Part shown: positions 6,748 to 15,022 of the stretch, one piece after another
How positions within the stretch are numbered: the first letter of the stretch is position 1
How the letters are laid out: each line of letters begins with the position of its first letter
Source of the DNA: Anaerolineaceae bacterium
GTDB lineage: Bacteria > Chloroflexota > Anaerolineae > Anaerolineales > Anaerolineaceae
DNA length: 25,783 bases
Direction of reading: 5' to 3'
Assembly: GCA_014860845.1 (NCBI GenBank)
Contig: JACZIY010000555.1
Span: forward strand, 1 to 25,783
Made by a program: the position numbers and the translations under genes
Notes under the pieces: model-generated
Told to the model about the DNA's origin: nothing
The model's database searches: none
The model's input: the letters and a program-made list of their open reading frames with translations, nothing else

Positions 6748-7842
6748 ATGTCAAAACCAACCGTAGAGAGCCTTCGCGACATCGTGAATATCATCTGGAC
6801 GATCGCATCCAAAGATATCGTAGATGCACTCAAGAATAAGGTGGTTGTCTCGATGATCATCGTACTGAGCATCATGCTTTTCGTTCCAAAGATGCTTCCT
6901 TTACTCTTCGAACAAGTGCAGACACCTCTGCCTATTTACGATATGGGCGACTCGTCTCTTTTGACGGAACTAAGAAACAACTCTGACATTTCGGTGCAAG
7001 TAATGCATTCAGAGCAGGAATTGCGTTACGCTCTGTGCAGCTCAATGTACCCGTTAATAGGACTACTCATCCCAGAGGATTTCGATCAGAACTTTCCGAC
7101 AGATGCACAGGTTGAACTCCAAGGTTATGTGTGCTGGGGCAAACGTTACCAGGTTTCGGAATTGCAACCAAAACTCGAAGAAATGCTCTCGAGGTCACTG
7201 GGTCGATCAGTATTTATCCATATCGAAGGGAATATCCTTTACCCTCCCTCGGATGGTTTTCTATATCTTAGCATGGCGACTGTGAATTCTGTGTTGATGA
7301 TCCTGATGATGGGAATTTTCCTTGTTCCAAGCCTTCTTTTCGAGGAGAAGGAAACCAAAACAATACAAGCACTGTTGGTCTCTCCGGCCAGCATCGGTCA
7401 AGTTGTGGTTGGGAAAGCCCTGGCAGGATCATTCTACATCTTGGTAACCGCCTTGATGATTTTTACCATCTCCTGGACAGATGTAATCCACTGGAACATG
7501 GTGGTATTGTTTGTGATAAGTGGTGGAATCTTTTCGGTGGCTGTAGGTCTGATATTGGGTAGCTTTTATGAGAAGCAACTGGATATGGTCGGTTGGATGC
7601 CTGCACTTCTTATACTTCTGGTCGGTTCTGTGCTGGTGATAATGCTTGGCACGGAACTACCAAAACTGGCGGAGAATATTCTCCCCTGGGTACCGTCAGT
7701 AGCACTGGCAGAGATTTATCGAACAGCATTCTCAGAAACTATTCCCTTTACCCGGGTCTTGAATGACCTGTGGATCGTCCTGTCTGTTTCACTGCCACTC
7801 TATGCAATCGTTATCTGGAAGATACGGCGATCAGATCGTTAA
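6748..7842 (+). CDS. ABC-2 type transporter permease, copy 2 (NatB-like)
   Basis: A 364-residue paralogue of the permease at 4716-5795 with the same plan: an N-terminal helix (VVSMIIVLSIMLFVP), an extracytoplasmic domain ending near residue 175, then several helices. Shared segments include KDIVDALKNK, EEKETKTIQALLVSPAS, VVVGKALAGSFYIL and the C-terminal IWKIRRSDR. The extracytoplasmic domains have diverged much more than the membrane parts, which suggests duplication followed by specialisation for substrate or partner. GGAG lies nine bases before the ATG. It has no ATPase gene of its own and presumably shares the one at 3973. It is the last gene of the exporter operon. Confidence 0.9.
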   Translation: MSKPTVESLRDIVNIIWTIASKDIVDALKNKVVVSMIIVLSIMLFVPKMLPLLFEQVQTPLPIYDMGDSSLLTELRNNSDISVQVMHSEQELRYALCSSMYPLIGLLIPEDFDQNFPTDAQVELQGYVCWGKRYQVSELQPKLEEMLSRSLGRSVFIHIEGNILYPPSDGFLYLSMATVNSVLMILMMGIFLVPSLLFEEKETKTIQALLVSPASIGQVVVGKALAGSFYILVTALMIFTISWTDVIHWNMVVLFVISGGIFSVAVGLILGSFYEKQLDMVGWMPALLILLVGSVLVIMLGTELPKLAENILPWVPSVALAEIYRTAFSETIPFTRVLNDLWIVLSVSLPLYAIVIWKIRRSDR

Positions 7843-8020
7843 GTATCCTTGCACAAATCGATATCTTTAATTCTATGCTGCATTTAGTTTGTTAGAATGA
7901 CAGCTCGTAGGTTACAGACTATCATGCAAGCGATTATTACGTCTAAATTGTCGAAATTTTCACCAATTGATCTTCAAGTGTTGAAGAAAAGAGTGATACA
8001 TTGGCAAGTGCTCAAATGGC

Positions 8021-8049
8021 TTGACCGTGCTCAAAAATATATGTATAGT
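8021..8049 (+). promoter_or_regulatory. Sigma-70-type promoter for the two-component operon
   Basis: TTGACC (8021-8026) and TATAGT (8044-8049) with an ideal 17-base spacer, about 63 bases before the kinase start. The rest of the 270-base gap 7843-8112 shows no supported gene; a 62-codon frame there (7897-8085) lacks a ribosome site and overlaps this promoter. Confidence 0.65.
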
Positions 8050-8112
8050 AATTATAAATCGTTGGGTTCACTCCAATTTTTGTAAAAGACGAATCACGCA
8101 AGGCATGTTCGA

Positions 8113-9324
8113 TTGAGCTCCCGCACTCCACTTCCAAGAATTAACCTGACCAGTACCTGGCTCCACCGGTGGATCTATTATCTAGCTGCGGGTCTCATGT
8201 TTACCGCGGCTGCTTTACGCGCTTTCATCATCCTCCGACAGGATCCCCGTTTTGGTGAAACCCTGTTATTGCTGGCAGCTTGGCTGATCTTATTCATTCT
8301 GAACGCATTCCTTCCCCACTTGCCACCTTCATCTGCGGTTGTGTTCCTGTCCTTGCAGGCCAGTCTGATCCTGTACTTGCTCCTGGCAAGTGGGCAGGAT
8401 TTTTTTGCCTTCCTATTCGCTGTAATAAGCATGCAAGCCATGCAGCGCTTCACTCCGCGGACTGTGGGAGGGCTGATCGCACTGTTCGCAGTGTTGACCT
8501 TCCTTTCCCTGGTCGGCCCAGTTGGCGTACTGCAAGCTTTGGCCTTAGCATTGATCTATGCTGCATTGGGAGCGCTCATGTCAGCCTATATCTGGTCCAC
8601 TCGCTGCGCTGGAGTCGTTCAAGAAAAACAACAAACTCTGGTAAGGGAATTGCAGGAGACTAATGCACAGCTGGAGTTCCATGCACACCAGCAGGAACAA
8701 CTTGCTATTGGACGTGAACGTCAACGTTTGGCACGTGAACTGCACGACTCAGTCACACAGACGATCTTTAGCATGACCCTGACCACCCAGTCGGCGATAC
8801 TTTTATTGGATCGCAACCGGGGACAGGTAGCTGCCCAACTGGACCGGTTGGACCAGTTAGTACAGAGCGCGATGGCTGAGATGCAAGTATTGATCTCCCG
8901 ACTGACTCCCGATGAATTGACTGAAGACGGATTTGTGAGTGCCTTACGAAGGCATTTAGAGGAAAGACGCCGTTTGGAAAATCTCATCGTTGAATTTGAA
9001 GTGGAAGGCAGCCAGCGGTTAGATCCGCTTGAGGAATCTGGCTTGTTCCGCATTACTCAGGAAGCGCTTAACAACGTTGTCAAGCATGCCGGGGTATTGC
9101 ACGCTACGGTGAGGCTGCATCTCACAGAACCTTTCTGGATGGAGGTCGAAGACCGAGGTGCCGGTTTTGACCCCCTGCAGTTTTTGCGGACCGGTAAGTT
9201 GGGGATCGCAGGCATGAGGGAGCGCGCTACTGAGATTGGTTGGAGCCTGCGGGTAGAGTCCGTGCCAGGAGGTGGTACTCGTGTTCGGGTAGATAAAAAC
9301 TTGGGAGGAGAAAAACAAATATGA
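8113..9324 (+). CDS. Membrane sensor histidine kinase, NarL/DesK (HisKA_3) type
   Basis: A 403-residue kinase. Five or six membrane helices fill residues 20-160 with hardly any extracytoplasmic loop, so it probably senses a signal in or at the membrane, as BceS-like or DesK-like kinases do. A short coiled coil (165-200) leads to the phosphorylated histidine His211 in RQRLARELHDSVTQTIF. The ATPase domain is complete: N-box FRITQEALNNVVKHAG (312-327), DRGAGFDP (347-354) and the G2 loop LGIAGMRERA. The start is TTG, with AAGG nine bases upstream. Its stop overlaps the response regulator start by four bases (ATGA), a coupled pair. The position after the exporter genes suggests control of them. 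Confidence 0.93.
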   Translation: MSSRTPLPRINLTSTWLHRWIYYLAAGLMFTAAALRAFIILRQDPRFGETLLLLAAWLILFILNAFLPHLPPSSAVVFLSLQASLILYLLLASGQDFFAFLFAVISMQAMQRFTPRTVGGLIALFAVLTFLSLVGPVGVLQALALALIYAALGALMSAYIWSTRCAGVVQEKQQTLVRELQETNAQLEFHAHQQEQLAIGRERQRLARELHDSVTQTIFSMTLTTQSAILLLDRNRGQVAAQLDRLDQLVQSAMAEMQVLISRLTPDELTEDGFVSALRRHLEERRRLENLIVEFEVEGSQRLDPLEESGLFRITQEALNNVVKHAGVLHATVRLHLTEPFWMEVEDRGAGFDPLQFLRTGKLGIAGMRERATEIGWSLRVESVPGGGTRVRVDKNLGGEKQI

Positions 9325-9992
9325 TGACAATCATCGAAAAGGTCAAGGTCCTGATTGTGGATGATCACCAAGTTGTCCGACAGGGATTACGAACCTTCCT
9401 CGACCTGAACGAGGAGATCCAAGTCGTCGGCGAAGCCTGTGATGGGCAAGAAGCGGTTGAAATGGCAGCGCAATTGTCCCCAAATGTAATCTTGATGGAT
9501 TTGGTCATGCCGCGTATGGACGGGATCTCGGCCACGAGCCAAATCAAGGTGTGTTGCCCAGATACCAAGGTGATCGCCTTGACCAGCTTCACTGAAGACG
9601 ATAAGGTCTTCCCGGCTATTCAGGCCGGTGCTTCCAGTTACCTGCTTAAAGATGTTTCCCCTGATGGTTTGATAGAAGCCATCCTAGCTGCCCATCGCGG
9701 CGAAGCACGCCTACACCCCGAAGTGCTGCGCAAGTTAATGGCACAGGTAGCAGCTTCACCCCCGACCACAAAACCAGCTAACGGTCCACAACTCACCGAA
9801 CGAGAAAATGAGGTAATCCGCCTGGTCTCCCAGGGAAAAAGCAACCACGAAATCGCAGAAGCTCTGGTGATCAGCGAGAAGACTGCCAAGGTGCATATCA
9901 GCAACATTCTCAGTAAGCTGGGGCTGGCAGATCGCACCCAGATGGCTATCTATGCGATCAAACACGGCTTGGTGGATCCAAATGTTAATTAG
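9321..9992 (+). CDS. NarL/FixJ-family response regulator
   Basis: A 223-residue transcription regulator partnered with the kinase at 8113. The receiver domain (residues 8-125) has the acidic pair Asp14-Asp15, phosphorylation site Asp60 in VILMDLVMP, Thr88/Ser89 and Lys110. A linker leads to a LuxR-type helix-turn-helix (158-217: LTERENEVIRLVSQGKSNHE, then KTAKVHISNILSKLGL). It overlaps the kinase by four bases. The start may be the first or second ATG of ATGATG. Targets are unknown; the exporter promoter at 3887 and the genes downstream are natural candidates by position only. Confidence 0.95.
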   Translation: MMTIIEKVKVLIVDDHQVVRQGLRTFLDLNEEIQVVGEACDGQEAVEMAAQLSPNVILMDLVMPRMDGISATSQIKVCCPDTKVIALTSFTEDDKVFPAIQAGASSYLLKDVSPDGLIEAILAAHRGEARLHPEVLRKLMAQVAASPPTTKPANGPQLTERENEVIRLVSQGKSNHEIAEALVISEKTAKVHISNILSKLGLADRTQMAIYAIKHGLVDPNVN

Positions 9993-10003
9993 CAGGACAA
10001 AGA

Positions 10004-10804
10004 TTGACTGGTAATGCCTCTCCTTCCATACCTGGTTTATGGCCCAAGCAGATCATCCTGGCAGCAGCATACTTTTTCTATTTAACTGTCATTTTGCGCA
10101 CAATAGCTGAAGTTGAATACCTCGCTTCCTGGTTGGGAATCTACCTCACCTTGGAATTTCTGTTTGGTGTGCTTTTTTCACTCGTGTTGTGGCGACCAAC
10201 TCGCGGGTTGATCTGGCAGCAAATGTATTTTATATTCCAAACCCTACTTGCCCTCTACCTGCTTTACCAGCACCCCAATCTGGACTTCACCAACATCTTA
10301 CTTGTCCTGCTTTCCTTCCAATCCGCCTTAATCTTCTCCGGATGGATGCGATGGTTCTGGGTTGCATTTCTACCAGTGCTCATCGTCCTCTCGTTGACTG
10401 TACTGCAAGGTGTCAACGGACTTGCCCTTTCTCTGCTACCTACCACCGTGGCGATCATCTTTCCTGCTTACGTTGCCATCACGCAGGAGATCGTTTCCGG
10501 ACAGCTTAAACAGAAGGCATTGCTGGCTGAACTACAGGATGCCAATCAGAAGTTGACCACCTATGCTGAGCAGGTTGAGGAGCTGTCGGCGCTTCACGAG
10601 CGTGACCACCTGGCGCGTGAACTGCATGACTCAGTCTCGCAGACCATGTTCAGCATCAGCCTGCATAGTCGTGCTTCTCGTATCTTGCTTGAGCGCGACC
10701 CAGAGCAATTACAGCAGCAGCTTGTGAAACTCCAATCACTAACCAAGAACGCCCTGTCAGAGATGCGTAGTCTGATAGCAGATCTACGTCCCCGGGAGGA
10801 GTAA
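10004..10804 (+). CDS. Histidine kinase lacking its ATPase domain
   Basis: A 266-residue protein with several membrane helices (about residues 17-160), a short coiled coil and a HisKA_3 dimerisation domain with phosphorylatable His208 in RDHLARELHDSVSQTMF. It stops after LIADLRPREE, just where the ATPase domain should begin. No frame in the 155 bases before the next gene holds an ATPase domain. The start is TTG, with AGGA about seven bases upstream and an 11-base gap after the regulator gene. The sequence resembles the full kinase at 8113 (LARELHDSV.QT.FS), so it may form mixed dimers with that kinase and be phosphorylated in trans. A decayed gene is the alternative, but the reading frame is intact and ends cleanly. 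Confidence 0.88.
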   Translation: MTGNASPSIPGLWPKQIILAAAYFFYLTVILRTIAEVEYLASWLGIYLTLEFLFGVLFSLVLWRPTRGLIWQQMYFIFQTLLALYLLYQHPNLDFTNILLVLLSFQSALIFSGWMRWFWVAFLPVLIVLSLTVLQGVNGLALSLLPTTVAIIFPAYVAITQEIVSGQLKQKALLAELQDANQKLTTYAEQVEELSALHERDHLARELHDSVSQTMFSISLHSRASRILLERDPEQLQQQLVKLQSLTKNALSEMRSLIADLRPREE

Positions 10805-10835
10805 GCCTCCCAGGGTCCTAAGCCTTGAGGCTTAG
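10794..10835 (+). terminator. Two tandem hairpins at the end of the ATPase-less kinase gene
   Basis: GGGAGG/CCTCCC (10794-10811) overlaps the stop codon, and CTAAGCC/GGCTTAG (10818-10835) follows at once. Only a weak T-run (CCTCCTTTT) comes after, so this may be a terminator, an mRNA stabiliser or a repeat remnant at a deletion junction. Confidence 0.4.
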
Positions 10836-10959
10836 AACCCCCTCCTTTTGAACAAGTAAATAGATACATCTCCGGCTTGCGAAAAGATCCGTCTCAGGCC
10901 GGTTTTCTTTAATTCCCTCGCATGGCATTATAAACAAGAAAGAACCCCAGGTAATAGAA

Positions 10960-11397
10960 ATGATTTCTCCGACAATTCCCCCCATCAACCTAGATCAGCC
11001 CCTTCTCAGAATCTTGATTGTTGATGACTCCCTTGAGGTGCGGCATGATTTGCGGCAGCTTTTGGAACTTTCCGGGCTGGTAGTTGTGGTGGGTGAAGGG
11101 AGTGATGGGCAAGAAGCACTCCAACTTGTTGAAAGTCTATTACCTGACGTAGTAGTCATGGACATGGAAATGCCCGTTATGAATGGTGCGGAAGCCACAC
11201 GCCACATAAAGAAAGACCTACATGCCCTGAGGGTGGTTATATTGAGTGTTCACAACTCACCCGATGTATTGGACCTTGCCCGCGAGACTGGTGCAGATAG
11301 CTTTGTTACAAAAGGCGCTGGGTATGAAATCCTGCTGAATGCCATCCTCGGAATGGATGGATCGAATATTTTATTTACAAAAGGAGATGGATTATGA
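10960..11397 (+). CDS. Single-domain response regulator (receiver only)
   Basis: A 145-residue protein consisting of a receiver domain and a short N-terminal tail. The phosphoacceptor Asp68 (VVVMDMEMP), acidic Asp22-Asp23, Ser96 and Lys118 are all kept, so it should accept phosphate. No DNA-binding domain follows; the protein ends with ILFTKGDGL. It lies 155 bases after the kinase that lacks an ATPase domain and overlaps the next membrane-protein gene by four bases. It could act as a phosphate sink or a protein-binding switch. It may equally be a NarL-type regulator that lost its helix-turn-helix, since the receiver most resembles that family. Confidence 0.88.
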   Translation: MISPTIPPINLDQPLLRILIVDDSLEVRHDLRQLLELSGLVVVVGEGSDGQEALQLVESLLPDVVVMDMEMPVMNGAEATRHIKKDLHALRVVILSVHNSPDVLDLARETGADSFVTKGAGYEILLNAILGMDGSNILFTKGDGL

Positions 11398-11840
11398 ATA
11401 CGAAGAATTTCTGGCTCGCTGCCACAGCAGGTGGTGTATTAAGCCTACTGGTCACCAATCTGCCTTACATCGGATTTATTAACTGCTTGCTGTGCGTCGG
11501 TTTCTGGGGCAGTGCAATCTTTTCTGTTTGGCTTTTCCGCCGCCTGAATGGGACTGTCAACATGCGTCAGGCAGTTAAGGTTGGGGTTTTTAGCGGGTTG
11601 ATCGCCGGGGTGGTTGGACTTCTGCTCAGCTTCCTTGGTTTAGCTGGAGTGCAGGGGTTGATGAACGGGTTGGATGGTATCCTCTCGGCTGAGGATTTGC
11701 AAGGTCTGGAAGAGATTCCATCCTGGACAGGTTGGCTGATCAACATTTTAGGTGTGTTTTTTGAAATCGGTTGCGGTGCACTTGGAGGTTGGCTCGGCGG
11801 TACTTTTTTCAATCCCAATCGAAATTCCAGAAAGGTATAA
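11394..11840 (+). CDS. Small membrane protein of unknown function
   Basis: A 148-residue protein with about four hydrophobic segments rich in glycine (LAATAGGVLSLLVTNLP, a segment around CLLCVGFWGSAIFSVWLF, VFSGLIAGVVGLLLSFLG and a C-terminal GALGGWLGGTFF). A basic C-terminus (NPNRNSRKV) is probably cytosolic. I do not recognise the family. AGGAG precedes the start, which overlaps the receiver gene by four bases (ATGA), so the two are translated together and may interact, for example with the receiver acting on this membrane protein. Confidence 0.75.
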   Translation: MNTKNFWLAATAGGVLSLLVTNLPYIGFINCLLCVGFWGSAIFSVWLFRRLNGTVNMRQAVKVGVFSGLIAGVVGLLLSFLGLAGVQGLMNGLDGILSAEDLQGLEEIPSWTGWLINILGVFFEIGCGALGGWLGGTFFNPNRNSRKV

Positions 11841-11912
11841 GCCCAAATGGAAACAAATCGTATATCCAAAATCCAAGAATCTTATCTTTTCAAACAAGAA
11901 AGGATCCCTAAT

Positions 11913-13106
11913 ATGAACAACTCTTATAAACTCATCCTGCGAATTACTCTGTGGATTGCCTTAATTTTCCTGGGAATTTTCGTTCTACTTTATGGCTATA
12001 TCAGTCTGCGATATTCGTTTGATTACGTATATCGTGAGCTCTTTATGAACCTGGGAACTGTCTATGATTATCGTGTTCTGCCTGAACGAAAACTGGACGC
12101 CAGCCCGGATCCATTTTTGTTCAACACGGATACCTCTCGGGATGTTCTGGTGCAGGAAACTTTTGAAATCAACCCCAATATACCAGACCTGGATGCATTC
12201 CTTGAAGAGACTGGCACCCAGGCTTTCCTGGTAATTCAGGATGATACCGTGATCTTCGAACGTTACTTTATGGACTACCAGCGGGATTCCATCGTCACAT
12301 CTTATTCGGTCGCCAAGTCGTTCGACTCGGCTTTGATCGGAATCGCCATTCAGGAAGGTTTTATCAACAGCGTGGATGATCCCATCACCGATTACATCCC
12401 GGAACTGCTGCAACGCGACCCGCGCTTCGGGGAAATCACGATCCGTCATTTGCTAACAATGTCTTCTGGCTTGCGTTATAACGACACTCGACTCTTCCTC
12501 CCCGAAGACGACAACTTGACCTATGCTTTTAACGATTTACGGCACCTTGCCCTTACAGAATCCGAAATTGTCGAAGCCCCAGGAAACACGTTTGTCTATA
12601 ACAATTACAATCCCCTTTTGCTTGGCTTGATCCTCGAACGCAGCACCGCCCAACCTGTGACGACCTATTTGCAACGGAAGCTTTGGACTCCTCTGGGAAT
12701 GGAAAACGATGGATCGTGGAGTCTGGATAGCGAGAAGGGTAGCTTTGAAAAAATGGAAAGCGGGATTAATGCAACTGCTATTGATTTCGCCAAGTTCGGG
12801 CGTCTATACCTGAACGGCGGTAATTGGAACGGAAAACAAATCCTTCCCGCTGAGTGGGTGACGGACTCCATCCACGATAACGGCCTGATCCAGGATGCCC
12901 CTATTTATTACGGATACATGTGGTGGGGTGAGAACTGTAATCCCGATAGCCAGGATTATTTTGCTCTTGGAAATTTTGGCCAGTTCATCTATATTTCCCC
13001 CGCAAAAAACATGATCATCGTGCGTAACGCTGAAAAGTACGGTCTGGAAGATGAGCAAGTTGCCTGGGGTGAAATATTCTGTCAGTTTGCAAAAGCCATG
13101 CCATGA
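11913..13106 (+). CDS. Membrane-anchored class-C beta-lactamase-like serine hydrolase
   Basis: A 397-residue protein: an N-terminal membrane anchor (residues about 9-30), then an extracytoplasmic serine hydrolase domain. The catalytic SxxK motif is SVAK (132-135) and the tyrosine motif is YNN (229-231); MSSGLRYND and the C-terminal GNFGQFIYISP fit the beta-lactamase/esterase/6-aminohexanoate hydrolase group. Members cleave ester or amide bonds, including D-amino-acid peptides and cell-wall peptides. I chose ATG 11913 because AAGGAT lies just upstream; an in-frame ATG at 11847 has no such site. Its end overlaps the first possible start of the peptidase gene. Whether it degrades an exported or incoming peptide is speculation from context. 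Confidence 0.88.
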   Translation: MNNSYKLILRITLWIALIFLGIFVLLYGYISLRYSFDYVYRELFMNLGTVYDYRVLPERKLDASPDPFLFNTDTSRDVLVQETFEINPNIPDLDAFLEETGTQAFLVIQDDTVIFERYFMDYQRDSIVTSYSVAKSFDSALIGIAIQEGFINSVDDPITDYIPELLQRDPRFGEITIRHLLTMSSGLRYNDTRLFLPEDDNLTYAFNDLRHLALTESEIVEAPGNTFVYNNYNPLLLGLILERSTAQPVTTYLQRKLWTPLGMENDGSWSLDSEKGSFEKMESGINATAIDFAKFGRLYLNGGNWNGKQILPAEWVTDSIHDNGLIQDAPIYYGYMWWGENCNPDSQDYFALGNFGQFIYISPAKNMIIVRNAEKYGLEDEQVAWGEIFCQFAKAMP

Positions 13107-13123
13107 GAAAAAGGAAAAACCTC

Positions 13124-14749
13124 ATGAAAACCAATTCCAATATCCTACTACGAATCCTATTAGGACTCACAATTTTCCTGCTCGCAGGTTTGTCTGTCCT
13201 GCAAATGATCCCGCCCTGCGTGGTCCCAACCTCTGCACCAGCTACGCGCTTCTCGGCAGAACGAGCGATGCGCGACATGCAAGTAGTGGCACGTGAACCT
13301 CACCCTGCCGGATCCGAGGCTCAGGCTCGCGTACGTGCCTACATTGTGGAACAGGTCGAAGCCATCGGGCTGACCGCGGAAATAGAAACCAGCGGCCAGA
13401 TCTCGAACATCCTCGTCCGAGTACCGGGCTCAGACCCCACAGGAACAATCCTTGTCTCCGCGCACTATGACTCGCATCCGCCAGCCCCTGGCGCGGGTGA
13501 TAACGGAATCTCCGTGGTGGCCATGCTCGAAGCTCTGCGAGTCCTATCCGCCGGACAACCACTACGCAACGATCTCCTTTTCCTTTATACGGACGGCGAA
13601 GAACTGGGCTGGCGGGGTGCTTACGCTTTCATGCAGGCGCATCCCGAAGCAAAGGACGAAGTCGGAGTTTTGCTAGTTTTTGATTCCCTCCCCGGTAATG
13701 CTCCCCTGAGCTTGATCGAGACTTCTCCTGGGGATGCCTGGCTGGTTCGTCAAATAACTGGCTTGTCGTTACCGTTCTGGACCGGTTCCTGGAAGAACAT
13801 CCAAGAACGGCAGGAGATGGATACCGATTTTGATGCCTTCCAGCCAGCTGGATTTACGGGCATGGCCTTCGAGAACGAAGCCAACGGTACCCGCTATCAT
13901 ACCGACCAAGATGCGGTTGAGGCGATCTCACCGAGATTGGTACAGGCATACGGGCAGACGATGCTCGCCCTGGCAAGTCGTTTCGGAGGAGTGGACATGA
14001 CCACTCACGCCAAGAGTCCGGACCTGGTTTTCTTTTCTCTGTCCCTGCTGAGGTTGGTTGCCTATCCTTATTGGCTGATGCAAGGCCTGTGCATCCTCGC
14101 CATCCTTGCCTTGCTCACCTTCGTCATCATTGCCTGGAGCAGGGGATATTTCTCGCCTGGGCATTTCGGCCTCAGTCTACTCGGCCTGCTGTTAGGCATC
14201 GTGGTCATTACCCTGTGCGGGCAGTTCGCGTGGGGAGTGGTCAAGAATGCGCATGCCGTAGAATTGGCTGTGTTCGAAGGATTCGAGGGTAGCGCGGAAT
14301 GGCAGGCGGGGTTCATGGCCGGGGCTGCTGTGCTATTAACAGTCCTGCTGGCCTTCCTTTCCCGTCGTTTCGGTGGCATCCACCTGGCTTCTGCATCAGC
14401 AGTACTCTTTTTACTGGCTGCTTTCCTGATCAATGCTTCAACGGGAACAGATAACCCGCTCACAACGGCATGGATAGCCTGGTCGTTCATTGGCTGTGTG
14501 ACGGGCATGGGGGTCTTGCTCTTCACGAGGGATCAGGTCTGGAAAGTAGTGCTGCTGTCCTTATCCAGTCTTCTGACCTTAGCCTTGGCCCTGCCTCGCC
14601 TCTGGATGGGCACATTCACGCGTGAAGATGCCTGGCTGACGGTGCTCGTGACCTGTATCTGGATGGTTCTTTTCGCCCCACAGGTAGATGCCCTCTTCGG
14701 CCATGCGCTTGCCAAAGAAAACCCAGCTCAGTCCATGGAGAAACCATGA
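13124..14749 (+). CDS. Membrane M28-family zinc aminopeptidase
   Basis: A 541-residue protein: an N-terminal signal-anchor (residues about 8-25), an M28 peptidase domain (about 40-290) and a C-terminal block of seven or so membrane helices. The two-zinc site is complete: His114 (SAHYDS), Asp126 (GAGDNG), Glu159/160 (DGEE), Asp187 (VFDS) and His259 (RYHTD). This plan resembles endoplasmic-reticulum metallopeptidase-like M28 proteins. It should trim peptides outside the membrane. I chose ATG 13124, with AAGGA eight bases upstream; an in-frame ATG at 13103 overlaps the hydrolase gene by four bases and could also be used. Locally this is the most G+C-rich gene seen (38 of 60 bases in row 13441). 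Confidence 0.9.
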   Translation: MKTNSNILLRILLGLTIFLLAGLSVLQMIPPCVVPTSAPATRFSAERAMRDMQVVAREPHPAGSEAQARVRAYIVEQVEAIGLTAEIETSGQISNILVRVPGSDPTGTILVSAHYDSHPPAPGAGDNGISVVAMLEALRVLSAGQPLRNDLLFLYTDGEELGWRGAYAFMQAHPEAKDEVGVLLVFDSLPGNAPLSLIETSPGDAWLVRQITGLSLPFWTGSWKNIQERQEMDTDFDAFQPAGFTGMAFENEANGTRYHTDQDAVEAISPRLVQAYGQTMLALASRFGGVDMTTHAKSPDLVFFSLSLLRLVAYPYWLMQGLCILAILALLTFVIIAWSRGYFSPGHFGLSLLGLLLGIVVITLCGQFAWGVVKNAHAVELAVFEGFEGSAEWQAGFMAGAAVLLTVLLAFLSRRFGGIHLASASAVLFLLAAFLINASTGTDNPLTTAWIAWSFIGCVTGMGVLLFTRDQVWKVVLLSLSSLLTLALALPRLWMGTFTREDAWLTVLVTCIWMVLFAPQVDALFGHALAKENPAQSMEKP

Positions 14750-15022
14750 CAGGCACAGACAGGATCGTTATTGCACACAGATGTACAGCGGGAGTGCTGG
14801 CATGAATGTATCAGCAGGTTTTGAAGCTGTTCTACGCCGTGATACCAGAAGACTCTGGCGAGTGTGAAATCAAGGCTGCACGGGTTATTATCTGCAACAA
14901 ACCTGCCAACGCCAAAATTGGTCGCGTCGCGGATGGTTGATGGGTAGCAGTGCCTGGTCTACAAGCGGGTGGCAGGTGGAACTTTCATAACCTACCTTGG
15001 TACCCGGCTGTAAATATGGAAC
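14750..15022. other. Gap between convergent genes, with a 44-codon frame
   Basis: No terminator is evident between the convergent M28 and C_GCAxxG genes. One short frame on the plus strand, 14806-14940, starts ATG with GGAG 11 bases upstream and encodes 44 residues (MYQQVLKLFYAVIPEDSG...). It has no recognisable family. It could be a small protein or a remnant. Confidence 0.25.

Noticed and set aside
7897..8085. 62-codon plus-strand frame before the sensor kinase, considered as a peptide precursor
   Set aside because: No ribosome-binding site, no leader or core-peptide pattern, and it overlaps a near-ideal promoter at 8021-8049.
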